Shown: positions 1 through 8,747, counted from the first letter of the stretch. The stretch is DNA of 64,000 nt from Shewanella mesophila (GCF_019457515.1 NZ_CP080421.1:3968001-4032000), one strand, 5' to 3'. Numbers and translations are program-made. Notes: generated from the letters alone by a model not told the origin.

Positions 1-525
1 CTTTACTACATCGGTGGTATTATCAAGCACGCTCGCGCGCTTAACGCTTTCACTAACCCAAGCACTAACTCTTACAAGCGTTTGGTTCCACATTTTGAAG
101 CACCAGTTATGCTTGCATACTCTGCACGTAACCGCTCTGCTTCTATCCGTATCCCTGTGGTACCAAGCCCGAAAGCTCGTCGTATTGAGACCCGCTTCCC
201 AGATCCAACCGCTAACCCATACTTAGCGTTTGCTGCACTACTAATGGCTGGCCTTGACGGTATCCAAAACAAGATCCACCCAGGTGAAGCGATGGATAAA
301 GATCTTTATGATCTACCAGCTGAAGAAGCGGCTGAGATCCCACAAGTTGCAACCTCTCTAGAGAATGCACTTGAGAACCTAGCTGCTGACCATGAGTTCT
401 TAACTAAGGGCGGCGTATTTAGCGAAGATTTTATTAGCTCTTATATCGCACTGAAAACAGCAGAAGCTGAGCGTGTTTCTCGCACGACTCACCCAGTTGA
501 ATTCGAGCTGTACTACAGCTTGTAA
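1..525 (+). CDS. glnA: Glutamine synthetase, type I (C-terminal part)
   Basis: The reading frame is open from base 1, so the start lies upstream of the window; about 174 C-terminal residues are present. They match the end of bacterial GSI: the segment around RNRSASIRIPV, then ETRFPDPTANPYLAFAA and the C-terminal TAEAERVSRTTHPVEFELYYSL region. GSI makes glutamine from glutamate, ammonia and ATP in the cytoplasm. The adenylylation-loop tyrosine would lie in this C-terminal half in the family, but I did not assign it. A strong terminator follows 20 bases after the stop. glnL and glnG lie 5.4 kb downstream instead of directly adjacent as in E. coli. Confidence 0.97.
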   Translation, partial: LYYIGGIIKHARALNAFTNPSTNSYKRLVPHFEAPVMLAYSARNRSASIRIPVVPSPKARRIETRFPDPTANPYLAFAALLMAGLDGIQNKIHPGEAMDKDLYDLPAEEAAEIPQVATSLENALENLAADHEFLTKGGVFSEDFISSYIALKTAEAERVSRTTHPVEFELYYSL

Positions 526-543
526 TCAGTTAAATCAATAATA

Positions 544-571
544 AAAACCGCCTAAATAGGCGGTTTTTTTA
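544..571 (+). terminator. Rho-independent terminator of glnA
   Basis: A GC-rich hairpin (AACCGCC / GGCGGTT, 5-base loop) is followed by a run of T residues, immediately downstream of the glnA stop. Confidence 0.9.
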
Positions 572-793
572 TGCACAAAAATCCCCCTTTAAAAAGAGTT
601 ATGCCAATGCATTTAGCGATGTGATAGTTCACGGGCTTACCCTAATCGCTGTTGCAAAAATTAACAGCAGAGTAGTGATGCGACTTCCGTAAAATTAAGC
701 ATAAAATTTCACTCACTCCCATAGTTAAAATGATTTATCTTTATCGCCAAACTGCTATGATGAGCAGGCCGTTAATCTACCATAGAATCAATT

Positions 794-1618
794 ATGTCTA
801 TCCGTTCTCCTTTTGAATGCTTCACCTGGAAAAGTGATATTTTTAGTTGCGACAGTAACGATATCGATACCTTTTATGCTCGCTTGTCTGAGCAGGTCTC
901 ACGCTTGGGGCTGCAGGAAAGAAAGTTAGGAGAGACAGGTGATTTTCCGGTTAATTTTTATCAATCTCCGGCTCAAAAGTCAGGCCAACCATCACTATTA
1001 ATCAGTGCAGGTTTTCATGGCGAAGAAGCGGCGGGTCCTTGGGGCATGCTGTATTTTTTAAATGAACTAGAGCCAGAGTTATTTCAGCAGATTAATCTCA
1101 GTCTGTTACCCTTGGTCAATCCAACTGGGTTTAAACGTGGTCATAGATTCAATCAGTTAGGAGAAAACCCTAACCGAGGTTTCGTACTAGATAATGGCCG
1201 AGGTAAAAGCAATGATGACACATCTGCTGAAGGCAAGGTATTGCTTGAGCATTCACAACTATTACAAGCGGCCAGTAAAGATGGCATCTTAACCTGCCAT
1301 GAGGATGTGTTACTCACAGATACTTATATCTACTCATTCGAAGCCAATCAAAATCCTGGTTCATTTAGTAAACATCTACGTGACACCTTAGGTCAGTTTT
1401 TTCCAATCGCCCAAGATGGTGAAATCGATGACTGCCCAGTAAAAGATGGGATTATTTTTAATCATTTCGACCTCTCCTTCGAAGCATTTCTGGTTCGTCT
1501 AGGGGCTGGTGTCGGTGTATGTAGTGAAACACCAGGCCTACAGAGTTTCGATCAACGGATACTTGCTAACGCCGCGATTATGAGACGTTTTATCGAACTG
1601 ACGCTCGAAAAACAGTGA
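794..1618 (+). CDS. M14-family zinc peptidase / succinylglutamate desuccinylase-aspartoacylase-like
   Basis: A 274-residue cytoplasmic protein with no signal peptide. The M14 zinc site is recognisable: H75-G-E-E78 after a hydrophobic strand (LLISAGFHGEE), a third ligand at H169 (LTCHED) and the likely catalytic E245 in CSETPG. The NPTGFKRGHRFN stretch is the usual substrate-arginine region. This layout fits the small M14 enzymes (murein peptide amidase, carboxypeptidase and acyl-amino-acid deacylase types); the exact substrate cannot be read from sequence. It is a single gene between glnA and ppnP, starting at an ATG 11 bases after an upstream stop-rich spacer. The family call is firm, the substrate is not. 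Confidence 0.8.
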   Translation: MSIRSPFECFTWKSDIFSCDSNDIDTFYARLSEQVSRLGLQERKLGETGDFPVNFYQSPAQKSGQPSLLISAGFHGEEAAGPWGMLYFLNELEPELFQQINLSLLPLVNPTGFKRGHRFNQLGENPNRGFVLDNGRGKSNDDTSAEGKVLLEHSQLLQAASKDGILTCHEDVLLTDTYIYSFEANQNPGSFSKHLRDTLGQFFPIAQDGEIDDCPVKDGIIFNHFDLSFEAFLVRLGAGVGVCSETPGLQSFDQRILANAAIMRRFIELTLEKQ

Positions 1619-1739
1619 TCCTCAGGCGACATCTGTTGTTGCAGCTAGCGGGAGCTATAACCTAGTTTAAATTTGAATAGATATTCCATTTATTCAGATA
1701 TATAGTCACCCTATTATCTCAGAAAAAATAGGAAGTACT

Positions 1740-2054
1740 ATGCAGGAGTTTACCCAAGTTTCCGTTTCAAAACTGGCCAATATCTATTTTGATGGCAAAG
1801 TCACCAGCCGCACAGTCACATTTGCAGATGGAAGTAAGCAAACACTGGGTGTGGTGCTCCCGGGAGAGTATCAATTTTCCACCGCCGTAGGCGAAATTAT
1901 GCAAGTTACTGCAGGCAGTCTGTCGGTACTGCTGCCCGATACCAACGAATGGGTGGATTATGCTGCGGGGAGTGAATTCCAGTTAGCCGCACAAGTCAGC
2001 TTTAGCATTCGATGTACTGAAATAGCCCAGTACTGCTGCCAGTACATAGACTAA
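1740..2054 (+). CDS. ppnP: Pyrimidine/purine nucleoside phosphorylase PpnP (DUF1255, cupin)
   Basis: A 104-residue single-cupin protein. The pattern LGVVLPGEYQFSTAVGEIMQV...GSLSVLLPD..EWVDYAAGSEF closely parallels E. coli PpnP (YaiE), including the E-Y-x-F-S-T and LLPD blocks. PpnP phosphorolytically cleaves several nucleosides to base and ribose-1-phosphate. A good ribosome site (AGGAAG) precedes the ATG. The gene is a few residues longer than E. coli PpnP at its N-terminus. It stands alone and is convergent with the kynureninase-like operon. Confidence 0.92.
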   Translation: MQEFTQVSVSKLANIYFDGKVTSRTVTFADGSKQTLGVVLPGEYQFSTAVGEIMQVTAGSLSVLLPDTNEWVDYAAGSEFQLAAQVSFSIRCTEIAQYCCQYID

Positions 2055-2079
2055 CCGACGTCATTAAAGCCGTTTCATT

Positions 2080-2108
2080 CGAGCCGCTTAGATCAAGCGG
2101 CTTACTTC
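2080..2108. terminator. Hairpin between convergent genes
   Basis: AGCCGCTT and AAGCGGCT form an 8-bp perfect stem with a 5-base loop between the convergent ppnP and kynureninase-like genes. The T tail is weak, so its strength as a terminator is uncertain. Confidence 0.5.
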
Positions 2109-2183
2109 TAGCTACTGACTTCAAGCGACTTCATGACAACGAAACTTCCCTCTAAAATTACAATACCCAGAGACGAAAGCAGA

Positions 2184-3293
2184 TCAGCAGTAAGGTTTTA
2201 CCACCTGTAATAGGTGGGTAATATCTTGCTCGGTATTGTAGACATGGGGCGAAATTCTGATCCCTTGGCTACGTGCATCGACGCTAATATTGGCCTGCTC
2301 TAACGCTGCCATCACTTCGCTCTCTCGACCTGAAAACTGCAAAATCATGGTACCGCTGCGCCGCTCACGTTCACTTGGAGAGGCCAACCACTCACCTAAA
2401 ACTTCCATAACCTTATCGATCTGTTGCTGGTTATGCTGTCTCACTACTTCAATCCCTAAGTTGGCAAAGTAGGCAATACTGTGGCTGGCAATAGCATAGG
2501 GCGCGATTGACGGCGTACCGCCCCAAAACTTGAGCGCCGAAGAGTGATAACGAAAATCATGAATATCAAACTCAAATGGGTTCTCATGACTAAACCAACC
2601 GACATCTTGGGGCTCACATGACTCAATGTGACTTTCATGCAGCCACAAGTAGGCCGCACCAGATCCGCCACATAGCCATTTGACGCTGGAGCCAATCATG
2701 AAATCTGGTTGCAGCACCGCTAGGTCAATAGGCAAGATGCCTGCCGATTGAGCCACATCGATAAGCGATAAGCTGCCACGCAACCTTGCGAGGTTGATCA
2801 CCTCAGCAATCGGCGCTTGCTGACCGGTATTGGAATAGGCATGACTGATGAAGACCAAGTCGATGTCATGACTCAAGTGATCCGCCCACACTTGGGGATC
2901 GGTCACATCTAAATGTTTCGCGATAAAGCGCAGTTGGCAATGGGGTAGCGCCTTTCGTAGTGCAAACCCCATGCTAGGAAAATCGATTTCACTCATCAAC
3001 ACTACGGCGCCATCACGAGTTAGCCGTGGTAAGGCCATCACCAGCTTTGTTAGCGCACTGGAGAGATTAACTTGAGGACAAAACTGTCGCTGCGGGCTGT
3101 TAAATAGTTGCCCTAAGCTTGCGGTAAAACTGTCGATAACACCTAACCACTCTCCCCACGGCTCTCGGCTAGAGGCTTGCCATGGTGCAAAAAACGCTTG
3201 CTGGAATGCGCTTTCACTACTTTTTAATGGACGACCAACCGAGTGATTCAGTAGGTAAGTGCCTTCGGCTAATACAAAGTGATCTTGCAACAT
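2184..3293 (-). CDS. Kynureninase-like class V aminotransferase-fold PLP enzyme
   Basis: A 369-residue protein of the class V PLP family. The cofactor lysine is K205 in IGSSVKWLCGG, with D179 (LIDVAQSAG) as the pyridine-nitrogen aspartate and DFMIGSS just before the lysine, typical of kynureninase and cysteine-desulfurase-like folds. It is shorter than classical kynureninase (about 410-420 residues), so the substrate may differ. Its ATG abuts the stop of the upstream heme-dioxygenase-like gene (TAAATG), so the two are one transcript and probably act in sequence on an indole or N-formyl-type substrate. Kynureninase activity is inferred from that pairing and is not proven. Confidence 0.75.
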   Translation of the reverse strand: MLQDHFVLAEGTYLLNHSVGRPLKSSESAFQQAFFAPWQASSREPWGEWLGVIDSFTASLGQLFNSPQRQFCPQVNLSSALTKLVMALPRLTRDGAVVLMSEIDFPSMGFALRKALPHCQLRFIAKHLDVTDPQVWADHLSHDIDLVFISHAYSNTGQQAPIAEVINLARLRGSLSLIDVAQSAGILPIDLAVLQPDFMIGSSVKWLCGGSGAAYLWLHESHIESCEPQDVGWFSHENPFEFDIHDFRYHSSALKFWGGTPSIAPYAIASHSIAYFANLGIEVVRQHNQQQIDKVMEVLGEWLASPSERERRSGTMILQFSGRESEVMAALEQANISVDARSQGIRISPHVYNTEQDITHLLQVVKPYC

Positions 3294-4475
3294 TTACGAC
3301 TCCCCAACGTGAAGGCTTGCTTTTAGCTTGATGAGATCATCAAAGCGGGTGCGAATATCGCCTCGCTTGGCTGCGGCGCGTCGGTCTCGCAGCTTCTCTA
3401 ACGCGTTAAGCAACACTGGCAGCGGTGGCCCACTTGCGGTGACCTTCTCCATGTGTTGCTGCTCCATCTGTTTTGAGGGCTGGGTAATATATTTATCAAC
3501 CAATTGATTATGATGCTGTATCGCAGTTTCACCATGGCACTCGCAGACGGCAATAAAACGCTGTAGATTCTGTTGATACCACTGCTGCTCCATACAATCC
3601 ATAGCCCCTAAGAACTCATCCATTATGCTCGAGCGACGCATGCAGTCCCGCAAAATACGTTGATCTTCTGGCATCATGTAGAGAAATTTATCCACCAGCA
3701 ACTGAGAATAGGACTGCTCATTGGCAAAGCATAATCCTAGCTGCAGATCGATCACATTGATCCCTGCAAAATCACCGGCATTTGCCCCACGGTAGATCTG
3801 CTGCCCAACACGATAAGGTTTGTAGTAAGGGCGAACACAATTAAAGAACATCTCTGCGTCGAGATTATCAAACAGGGTCTTATTTGAACTGATTACCTCA
3901 GTCAACGCATGATGAGCGACATCGAGTAAGTCTGCGGTTATCGGATGTGAAATCCCTAAAGGTTGGATTTTTAACAGGGCATCGGCGGCACGTTTATAGG
4001 CGAGAATCCCCTTAGTATTGTAATCAACAAATAGCTTCTCATCGTCGAGATCGGTAAAGCGTTTATATAGCCCATTTACTGCACGGTTATGGGTCGTGAG
4101 GTGCGCGGTGGCAAAGCGCGGGGTAACACCGATCGACGCCCCGATGTGCATAGCGAGGGCTGAAGCTTCAACCAATGGTGAACAGGTCTCTCGACTCGGC
4201 TCCGTGATCTCATGACGACGGCATGCCGCCATATATAAACCGACATTACCCAGTAGGTCGAAGGCACTGTCAAAACCTTCGTCGGTATTGCCTTCATCGA
4301 GTAATGTCTTGATCAACTCTCTTCCCTGTTGCTCTAACGCTGTTTTTAACTCATCGCCAACACCAGCAACATTGGCAGGATCATCTTGCTGCAAATAGTT
4401 GCGCTCGAGTGCCGAATTTAACTCAACAAACTCATTGCGGATCCAATGATCGAACGCCTGAACATCTCTACTCAT
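3294..4475 (-). CDS. PrnB / indoleamine-2,3-dioxygenase-like heme protein (DUF1864 family)
   Basis: A 393-residue, mostly helical protein that I recognise as the PrnB/DUF1864 family, a bacterial branch of the IDO/TDO heme-dioxygenase superfamily; from memory a Shewanella oneidensis homologue was solved by structural genomics and placed beside IDO. Characteristic blocks include FDSAFDLLGNVGLYMAACRRH near residue 70-90 and FFNCVRPYYKPYRV near residue 210. It is the first gene of a two-gene operon with the kynureninase-like enzyme, and a divergent Lrp regulator sits upstream. The pairing suggests oxidative opening of an indole-like substrate followed by side-chain cleavage. The substrate is unproven; PrnB itself works on 7-chlorotryptophan. 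Confidence 0.7.
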   Translation of the reverse strand: MSRDVQAFDHWIRNEFVELNSALERNYLQQDDPANVAGVGDELKTALEQQGRELIKTLLDEGNTDEGFDSAFDLLGNVGLYMAACRRHEITEPSRETCSPLVEASALAMHIGASIGVTPRFATAHLTTHNRAVNGLYKRFTDLDDEKLFVDYNTKGILAYKRAADALLKIQPLGISHPITADLLDVAHHALTEVISSNKTLFDNLDAEMFFNCVRPYYKPYRVGQQIYRGANAGDFAGINVIDLQLGLCFANEQSYSQLLVDKFLYMMPEDQRILRDCMRRSSIMDEFLGAMDCMEQQWYQQNLQRFIAVCECHGETAIQHHNQLVDKYITQPSKQMEQQHMEKVTASGPPLPVLLNALEKLRDRRAAAKRGDIRTRFDDLIKLKASLHVGES

Positions 4476-4509
4476 AGGGTACCCTTATCTATTTTATTAT
4501 TTATGGGTT

Positions 4510-4530
4510 AACGGTTATGGGCTAACCGTT
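4510..4530. promoter_or_regulatory. Inverted repeat in the divergent dioxygenase-lrp promoter region
   Basis: AACGGTTA and TAACCGTT form a perfect 8-bp inverted repeat with a 5-base spacer, 35 bases upstream of the dioxygenase-like ATG. It is a plausible operator for the divergent Lrp-type regulator, but a transcript hairpin is the alternative. Confidence 0.4.
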
Positions 4531-4670
4531 TTTGATTAATGCAGATAACCTAACATCAAGCGGTGAGTTTATATCGCTATAATCTGACTCGCTTTGGCCA
4601 TTAATTAGTGATTTACGATAAAATTTAATCTATAAATACAGATAATCACTCAGCAATAATATGAATACGA

Positions 4671-5135
4671 ATGAAGTCCCTAGATAGCAAAGACAAGCTG
4701 ATACTGGAGATCTTGCAAAAAGAGGGACGCATCTCGGTTGCCGAACTCGCAACGCGGCTCAATATGTCTGATACTCCTTGCCTTCGACGGATCAAAAAGT
4801 TGGAGCAAGGCGGCTATATTGACGGGTACAGCGCTAGGCTTAGTGCTCAGGCGCTACAGCTTAACGTCGTGGTTTACGCTTTCATTCGCCTGACTGAAAA
4901 TTCCGATCGTTATGCTGATCAGTTTGAGCAGGCGATCTCCCAACTTGAACAGATACTTGAGTGCTCAGTGATCACCGGAAGCCATGACTATCTACTAAAA
5001 ATAGTGGCCCATGATCTACTGGAATACGAAAGGTTTGTTAAACGAAAACTGGGCAGCCTTAAGTGCATTGCCAGTATTGAATCGACCGTGGTTCTCAAGC
5101 AAACCTTCTCTCGTCACCAACTTCCTGTGGATTAG
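4671..5135 (+). CDS. Lrp/AsnC-family transcriptional regulator
   Basis: A 154-residue regulator. The N-terminal helix-turn-helix (SVAELATRLNMSDTPCLRRIKKLEQGGYI, residues about 20-48) is followed by a RAM/ACT-like ligand domain (VITGSHDYLLKIVAHDLLEYERFV). Lrp/AsnC proteins sense amino acids. It is divergent from the dioxygenase-like/kynureninase-like operon and likely controls it, perhaps in response to tryptophan or a related amino acid. An ATG ten bases upstream is out of frame and closes at once, so the ATG at 4671 is the start. Confidence 0.88.
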   Translation: MKSLDSKDKLILEILQKEGRISVAELATRLNMSDTPCLRRIKKLEQGGYIDGYSARLSAQALQLNVVVYAFIRLTENSDRYADQFEQAISQLEQILECSVITGSHDYLLKIVAHDLLEYERFVKRKLGSLKCIASIESTVVLKQTFSRHQLPVD

Positions 5136-5234
5136 AGGGCGCCCGAGTTCAAGTTAGTTAACATTTACTCAATGATTTTTGCGACAAAAGCGGCTAATCT
5201 GATAGTGATATCACCGTATAACAAAGGATCTTTT

Positions 5235-5774
5235 ATGCGACCGCTTCTGTTTGCTATCCTCATGCTACTCACCGCATCTGCGACGGCTGCCATCTATAAA
5301 TGGGTAGATAAGGATGGCAAGGTTCACTACTCCGATTCTCCTATAGAAAACGCCCAAGCCGTCGAGTTTAAGAGTAATACCGAAAATCAGATAAAGTTGC
5401 CGCCTCCCGTGGTACGCGAATCGGCCCCTAAAGAACCCAAACAAGTTGGCGATATCTATCAGATGCGGATCACCAGTCCCTCTGAGGAGGAAACGATTCG
5501 AGATAATAATGGCAATATCACGATTATTGGCTCTATCACACCCGATCTTGCAAAAAACCATGTGCTGGTTCTATTGATGGATGGTCAAGTCACAGGAGCT
5601 GCACAATTAACCCCAGTTTTTAACCTAGAAAATGTCGACCGTGGCGAGCACATTTTTGAAATTAGGGCGCTGGCACAAAACGGCAAACAACTTGCATCTA
5701 CTCCTCCAAGAACCGTATTTCTTCATCGAGCAACCATAAACGCCGTGCCACGACCAACACCTCGTGGCAACTAA
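5235..5774 (+). CDS. Secreted DUF4124-domain protein
   Basis: A 179-residue protein with a clear signal peptide (MRPLLFAILMLLTASATAA). The mature protein opens with the DUF4124 signature IYKWVDKDGKVHYSDSP, followed by a proline-rich linker and a C-terminal beta-rich segment (about 85-165) resembling an Ig-like or FN3-like fold. DUF4124 proteins are common, poorly understood envelope proteins of gammaproteobacteria, often found next to glnL as here. I chose the ATG at 5235 over upstream in-frame starts because AAAGGA precedes it and the signal peptide begins there. Confidence 0.85.
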   Translation: MRPLLFAILMLLTASATAAIYKWVDKDGKVHYSDSPIENAQAVEFKSNTENQIKLPPPVVRESAPKEPKQVGDIYQMRITSPSEEETIRDNNGNITIIGSITPDLAKNHVLVLLMDGQVTGAAQLTPVFNLENVDRGEHIFEIRALAQNGKQLASTPPRTVFLHRATINAVPRPTPRGN

Positions 5775-5850
5775 AAATATAATTTTATTATTTTTTAGTT
5801 AGTTATATACAAACCATTTCATATCGGCTCGATGAAGTTAGCTTGCACCA

Positions 5851-5867
5851 CGCACCATATTGGTGCA
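5851..5867. promoter_or_regulatory. NtrC-binding palindrome 1 upstream of glnL
   Basis: CGCACC-ATATT-GGTGCA matches the NtrC consensus TGCACC-N5-GGTGCA with one mismatch. It overlaps the next site by four bases. Confidence 0.8.
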
Positions 5868-5880
5868 CCATATTGGTGCA
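5864..5880. promoter_or_regulatory. NtrC-binding palindrome 2 upstream of glnL
   Basis: TGCACC-ATATT-GGTGCA is a perfect match to the NtrC consensus, centred about 31 bases before the glnL ATG. A site this close to the start fits autorepression of the ntrBC promoter by NtrC, as known in enteric bacteria. A further half-site TGCACC lies at 5844-5849. Confidence 0.85.
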
Positions 5881-5902
5881 ACCTATTTTCAGGGAGTCGT
5901 AA

Positions 5903-6946
5903 ATGAACACAGACCCATTGCTCAACCATTTGGTGACCGCCATAATCGTCATCGATGGTGATCTCAAGTTGCGTTATGCCAATAGTGCAGCCGAGCAACT
6001 ACTTGGCTTGGGTAGCCACCGACTCACCGAACATACGATAGATGATTGTTACCAATCCCTCAGTGTCGAAGCTGAGTTACTCACTACCGCGATTCGAGAG
6101 CATCAAGGCTTAACGGTAAACGCGGCAAGCATAGTGACTCTCGATGGACAACTGCACACTGTCGATATCACATTGACCCCGATAGAAACTGCCGATAGTG
6201 AAGAGCAAGGGCTATTAGAACTACGTCAAGTCGATCAGCAAAGACGTATCTTGCAGCAACTCACCATAGATGCCCAGCAACAAGCCGCACAATATCTTGT
6301 CCGTAATCTCGCCCACGAGATCAAGAATCCACTCGGCGGTTTACGTGGTGCTGCGCAGCTGTTAGCCAGAGAGTTGGAAGATGAAGAGCAACGTGAATTT
6401 ACCGATCTCATCATCGAACAGGCCGATAGGCTGCGAAACCTAGTAGACAGGCTACTTGGACCACAAAAACCGAGCCAGCACAGCATCCATAATATTCATG
6501 AAGTGATCCAAAAGGTGCTCAAGTTGGTGCAGGTTACTCTGCCCAATGACATCAGCCTGATCCAAGATTATGACCCATCGATCCCCGATATCGAGATGGA
6601 TCAAGAGCAGTTACAACAAGCGGTACTCAATATCGTCCAAAATGCGATTCAAGCGCTGGAGGAGGGTGGTGAGATCCGCATAAGAACACGCACCCAACAT
6701 CAAGTGACCATAGGGACTCAGAGGCACAAGTTAGCCTTAGCCCTATCGATAATTGATAACGGACCTGGTATCAAACCAGAACTCATGGATACCCTGTTTT
6801 ACCCCATGGTAACTGGGCGCGAACAAGGATCTGGCTTAGGCCTATCCATAGCGCACAACTTCGCCAGATTGCATGGAGGGCGTATCGACTGTACCTCTGT
6901 GGTAGGCCAAACCGAATTTACCATTTTATTGCCAGTCAAAAGCTAG
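5903..6946 (+). CDS. glnL: Nitrogen regulation sensor kinase NtrB
   Basis: A 347-residue soluble histidine kinase. An N-terminal PAS domain (residues about 5-115) is followed by the H-box LAHEIKNPLGG with phospho-accepting H138, then N (VLNIVQNAIQAL), G1 (DNGPGI) and G2 (GSGLGLSIA) ATP-binding boxes. NtrB phosphorylates or dephosphorylates NtrC depending on PII and so reports nitrogen status. AGGGAGT precedes the ATG. It forms an operon with glnG 45 bases downstream, and the two NtrC palindromes in front imply feedback control. Confidence 0.96.
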   Translation: MNTDPLLNHLVTAIIVIDGDLKLRYANSAAEQLLGLGSHRLTEHTIDDCYQSLSVEAELLTTAIREHQGLTVNAASIVTLDGQLHTVDITLTPIETADSEEQGLLELRQVDQQRRILQQLTIDAQQQAAQYLVRNLAHEIKNPLGGLRGAAQLLARELEDEEQREFTDLIIEQADRLRNLVDRLLGPQKPSQHSIHNIHEVIQKVLKLVQVTLPNDISLIQDYDPSIPDIEMDQEQLQQAVLNIVQNAIQALEEGGEIRIRTRTQHQVTIGTQRHKLALALSIIDNGPGIKPELMDTLFYPMVTGREQGSGLGLSIAHNFARLHGGRIDCTSVVGQTEFTILLPVKS

Positions 6947-6991
6947 GTAAGTGAACAAGCCAATGAGTATTCAACTTAAGAGAGTAAGTGT

Positions 6992-8401
6992 ATGACAGAA
7001 AAAGTTTGGGTTCTCGACGATGATAGCTCGATACGCTGGGTGGTAGAAAGAGCCCTTAAAGGCGCCAAGATTAGTTGCGCCAGTTTCGCCGCAGCAGAAT
7101 CACTTTGGCAGGCATTAGAACTCGCGCAACCCCAAGTGATCATCTCTGATATCAGAATGCCTGGCACCGATGGGCTAACCCTGCTGGAACGATTACAGCT
7201 GCACTATCCCCATATACCCGTGATCATCATGACGGCGCACTCAGACTTAGACAGTGCAGTGAGTGCCTATCAAGCTGGAGCGTTCGAATACTTGCCCAAA
7301 CCATTCGATATCGATGAGGCTATAGGTTTAGTCGAACGCGCCCTTAGCCACGCCAGAGAGCAATCTCCCAAACCTAAAGCCGAGGCAGAGATCAAGGCAC
7401 CAGAGATCATAGGTGAGGCGCCTGCAATGCAGGAAGTATTCCGCGCCATTGGCCGCCTATCACGCTCCTCTATCAGTGTGCTGATCAATGGTCAATCGGG
7501 GACGGGTAAAGAGCTGGTTGCTGGTGCACTCCACAAGCATAGTCCACGCAGAGACAAGCCTTTTATCGCACTCAATATGGCAGCGATTCCTAAGGAGCTG
7601 ATTGAATCAGAGCTATTTGGTCACGAGAAAGGGGCCTTTACGGGAGCCGCAGGCGTACGCCAAGGACGCTTCGAGCAAGCCGATGGCGGCACACTCTTTC
7701 TCGATGAGATCGGTGATATGCCGCTGGACGTACAAACAAGGTTGTTGCGGGTATTAGCCGATGGCCAATTCTACCGTATTGGTGGCCACTCACCAGTCAA
7801 AGTGGATGTACGAATTATTGCGGCAACCCATCAAAACCTTGAGTCTCAGGTAAGCAAGGGGGAGTTTCGTGAAGATCTATTTCACCGCCTCAATGTTATC
7901 CGAGTGCATCTACCTCCATTATCTCAACGCCGTGAGGATATTCCTCAACTCGCACGCCACTTCTTAGCGACAGCGGCAAAAGAGATCAGTGTCGAGCCAA
8001 AGATCTTAACCAAAGCGACGGCAGAAACTTTAGCCAGCTTGCCTTGGCCCGGTAACGTAAGGCAGTTAGAAAATACCTGCCGCTGGTTGATGGTAATGGC
8101 ATCGGGACAGGAGATATTGCCACAAGATTTACCACCAGAGTTACTGACGCCCTCCGCCAATAATCATAGTTCTACAGAGGTAGAATCCGGTTCTTGGCAA
8201 CAAGCATTGACCCAATGGATCGATCGACGTCTCAGCGAAGGAGAAAGCGATCTGCTAACCGAAGTTCAACCCGCTTTTGAACGCATACTGCTTGAGACTG
8301 CGCTAAAACATACCAATGGCCATAAGCAGGAAGCGGCAAAGCGTTTGGGATGGGGACGTAATACACTGACGAGAAAACTCAAAGAGTTAGAAATAGACTA
8401 A
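6992..8401 (+). CDS. glnG: Nitrogen regulation response regulator NtrC (sigma-54 activator)
   Basis: 469 residues, as expected for NtrC. The receiver domain (1-120) has phospho-acceptor D53 in ISDIRMPGTDG. The AAA+ domain (about 140-375) has Walker A GQSGTGKE, where the usual GESGTGKE has Q for E, the sigma-54 contact loop GAFTGA and Walker B GGTLFLDEIGDM. A Fis-type helix-turn-helix (HKQEAAKRLGWGRNTLTRKLKEL) closes the protein. Phosphorylated NtrC activates nitrogen-starvation promoters. It is cotranscribed with glnL. Confidence 0.97.
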   Translation: MTEKVWVLDDDSSIRWVVERALKGAKISCASFAAAESLWQALELAQPQVIISDIRMPGTDGLTLLERLQLHYPHIPVIIMTAHSDLDSAVSAYQAGAFEYLPKPFDIDEAIGLVERALSHAREQSPKPKAEAEIKAPEIIGEAPAMQEVFRAIGRLSRSSISVLINGQSGTGKELVAGALHKHSPRRDKPFIALNMAAIPKELIESELFGHEKGAFTGAAGVRQGRFEQADGGTLFLDEIGDMPLDVQTRLLRVLADGQFYRIGGHSPVKVDVRIIAATHQNLESQVSKGEFREDLFHRLNVIRVHLPPLSQRREDIPQLARHFLATAAKEISVEPKILTKATAETLASLPWPGNVRQLENTCRWLMVMASGQEILPQDLPPELLTPSANNHSSTEVESGSWQQALTQWIDRRLSEGESDLLTEVQPAFERILLETALKHTNGHKQEAAKRLGWGRNTLTRKLKELEID

Positions 8402-8494
8402 CTTCTCTAAGTTCAGATTAGGAAACAGGATAGCGCCAGAGTGATGAGTACAATTTTAGAGCGTTTTATTATCCGACTTTAGCCAGATAAAGAT

Positions 8495-8520
8495 AACCCA
8501 GCTTACGCTGGGTTATTGTG
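8495..8520. terminator. Bidirectional terminator between glnG and a small gene
   Basis: AACCCAGC-TTAC-GCTGGGTT is a perfect 8-bp stem lying between the convergent glnG and the 50-residue gene. The small gene's TAA stop falls in the loop. Confidence 0.7.
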
Positions 8521-8655
8521 TAGCTGTTTAGCACTTGAATCGATCACACCTGCTTGAGCTTGGTTTGATTGTTTTGCAACACACTGCTGTTCATTTTCAA
8601 CTGGCATAGCCGCTTGCCATAAGGCACCGACCCATAAATTTTGACTTTGTTTCAT
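8503..8655 (-). CDS. Small 50-residue protein divergent from a LysR gene
   Basis: An ATG at 8655 preceded by a strong ribosome site (AGGGGA, 6 bases away) opens a 50-residue frame. It begins MKQSQNLWVGALWQAAMPVEN and ends SSAKQLHNNPA, with its TAA inside the loop of the bidirectional terminator. A good start signal, a sensible position and a terminator at the stop support a real gene. I recognise no family. It is Q/N/A-rich, has no membrane segment and contains one cysteine. Divergence from the LysR regulator at 8748 suggests that it may be that regulator's target. Confidence 0.55.
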   Translation of the reverse strand: MKQSQNLWVGALWQAAMPVENEQQCVAKQSNQAQAGVIDSSAKQLHNNPA

Positions 8656-8747
8656 AGTTATCCCCTTTTCTGTTAGTCAGTTCAAAGTATTCTTATTGCC
8701 ACTATTAGTAAAATGAATATATTCCATACAGTAGATGCCATTTAAGA

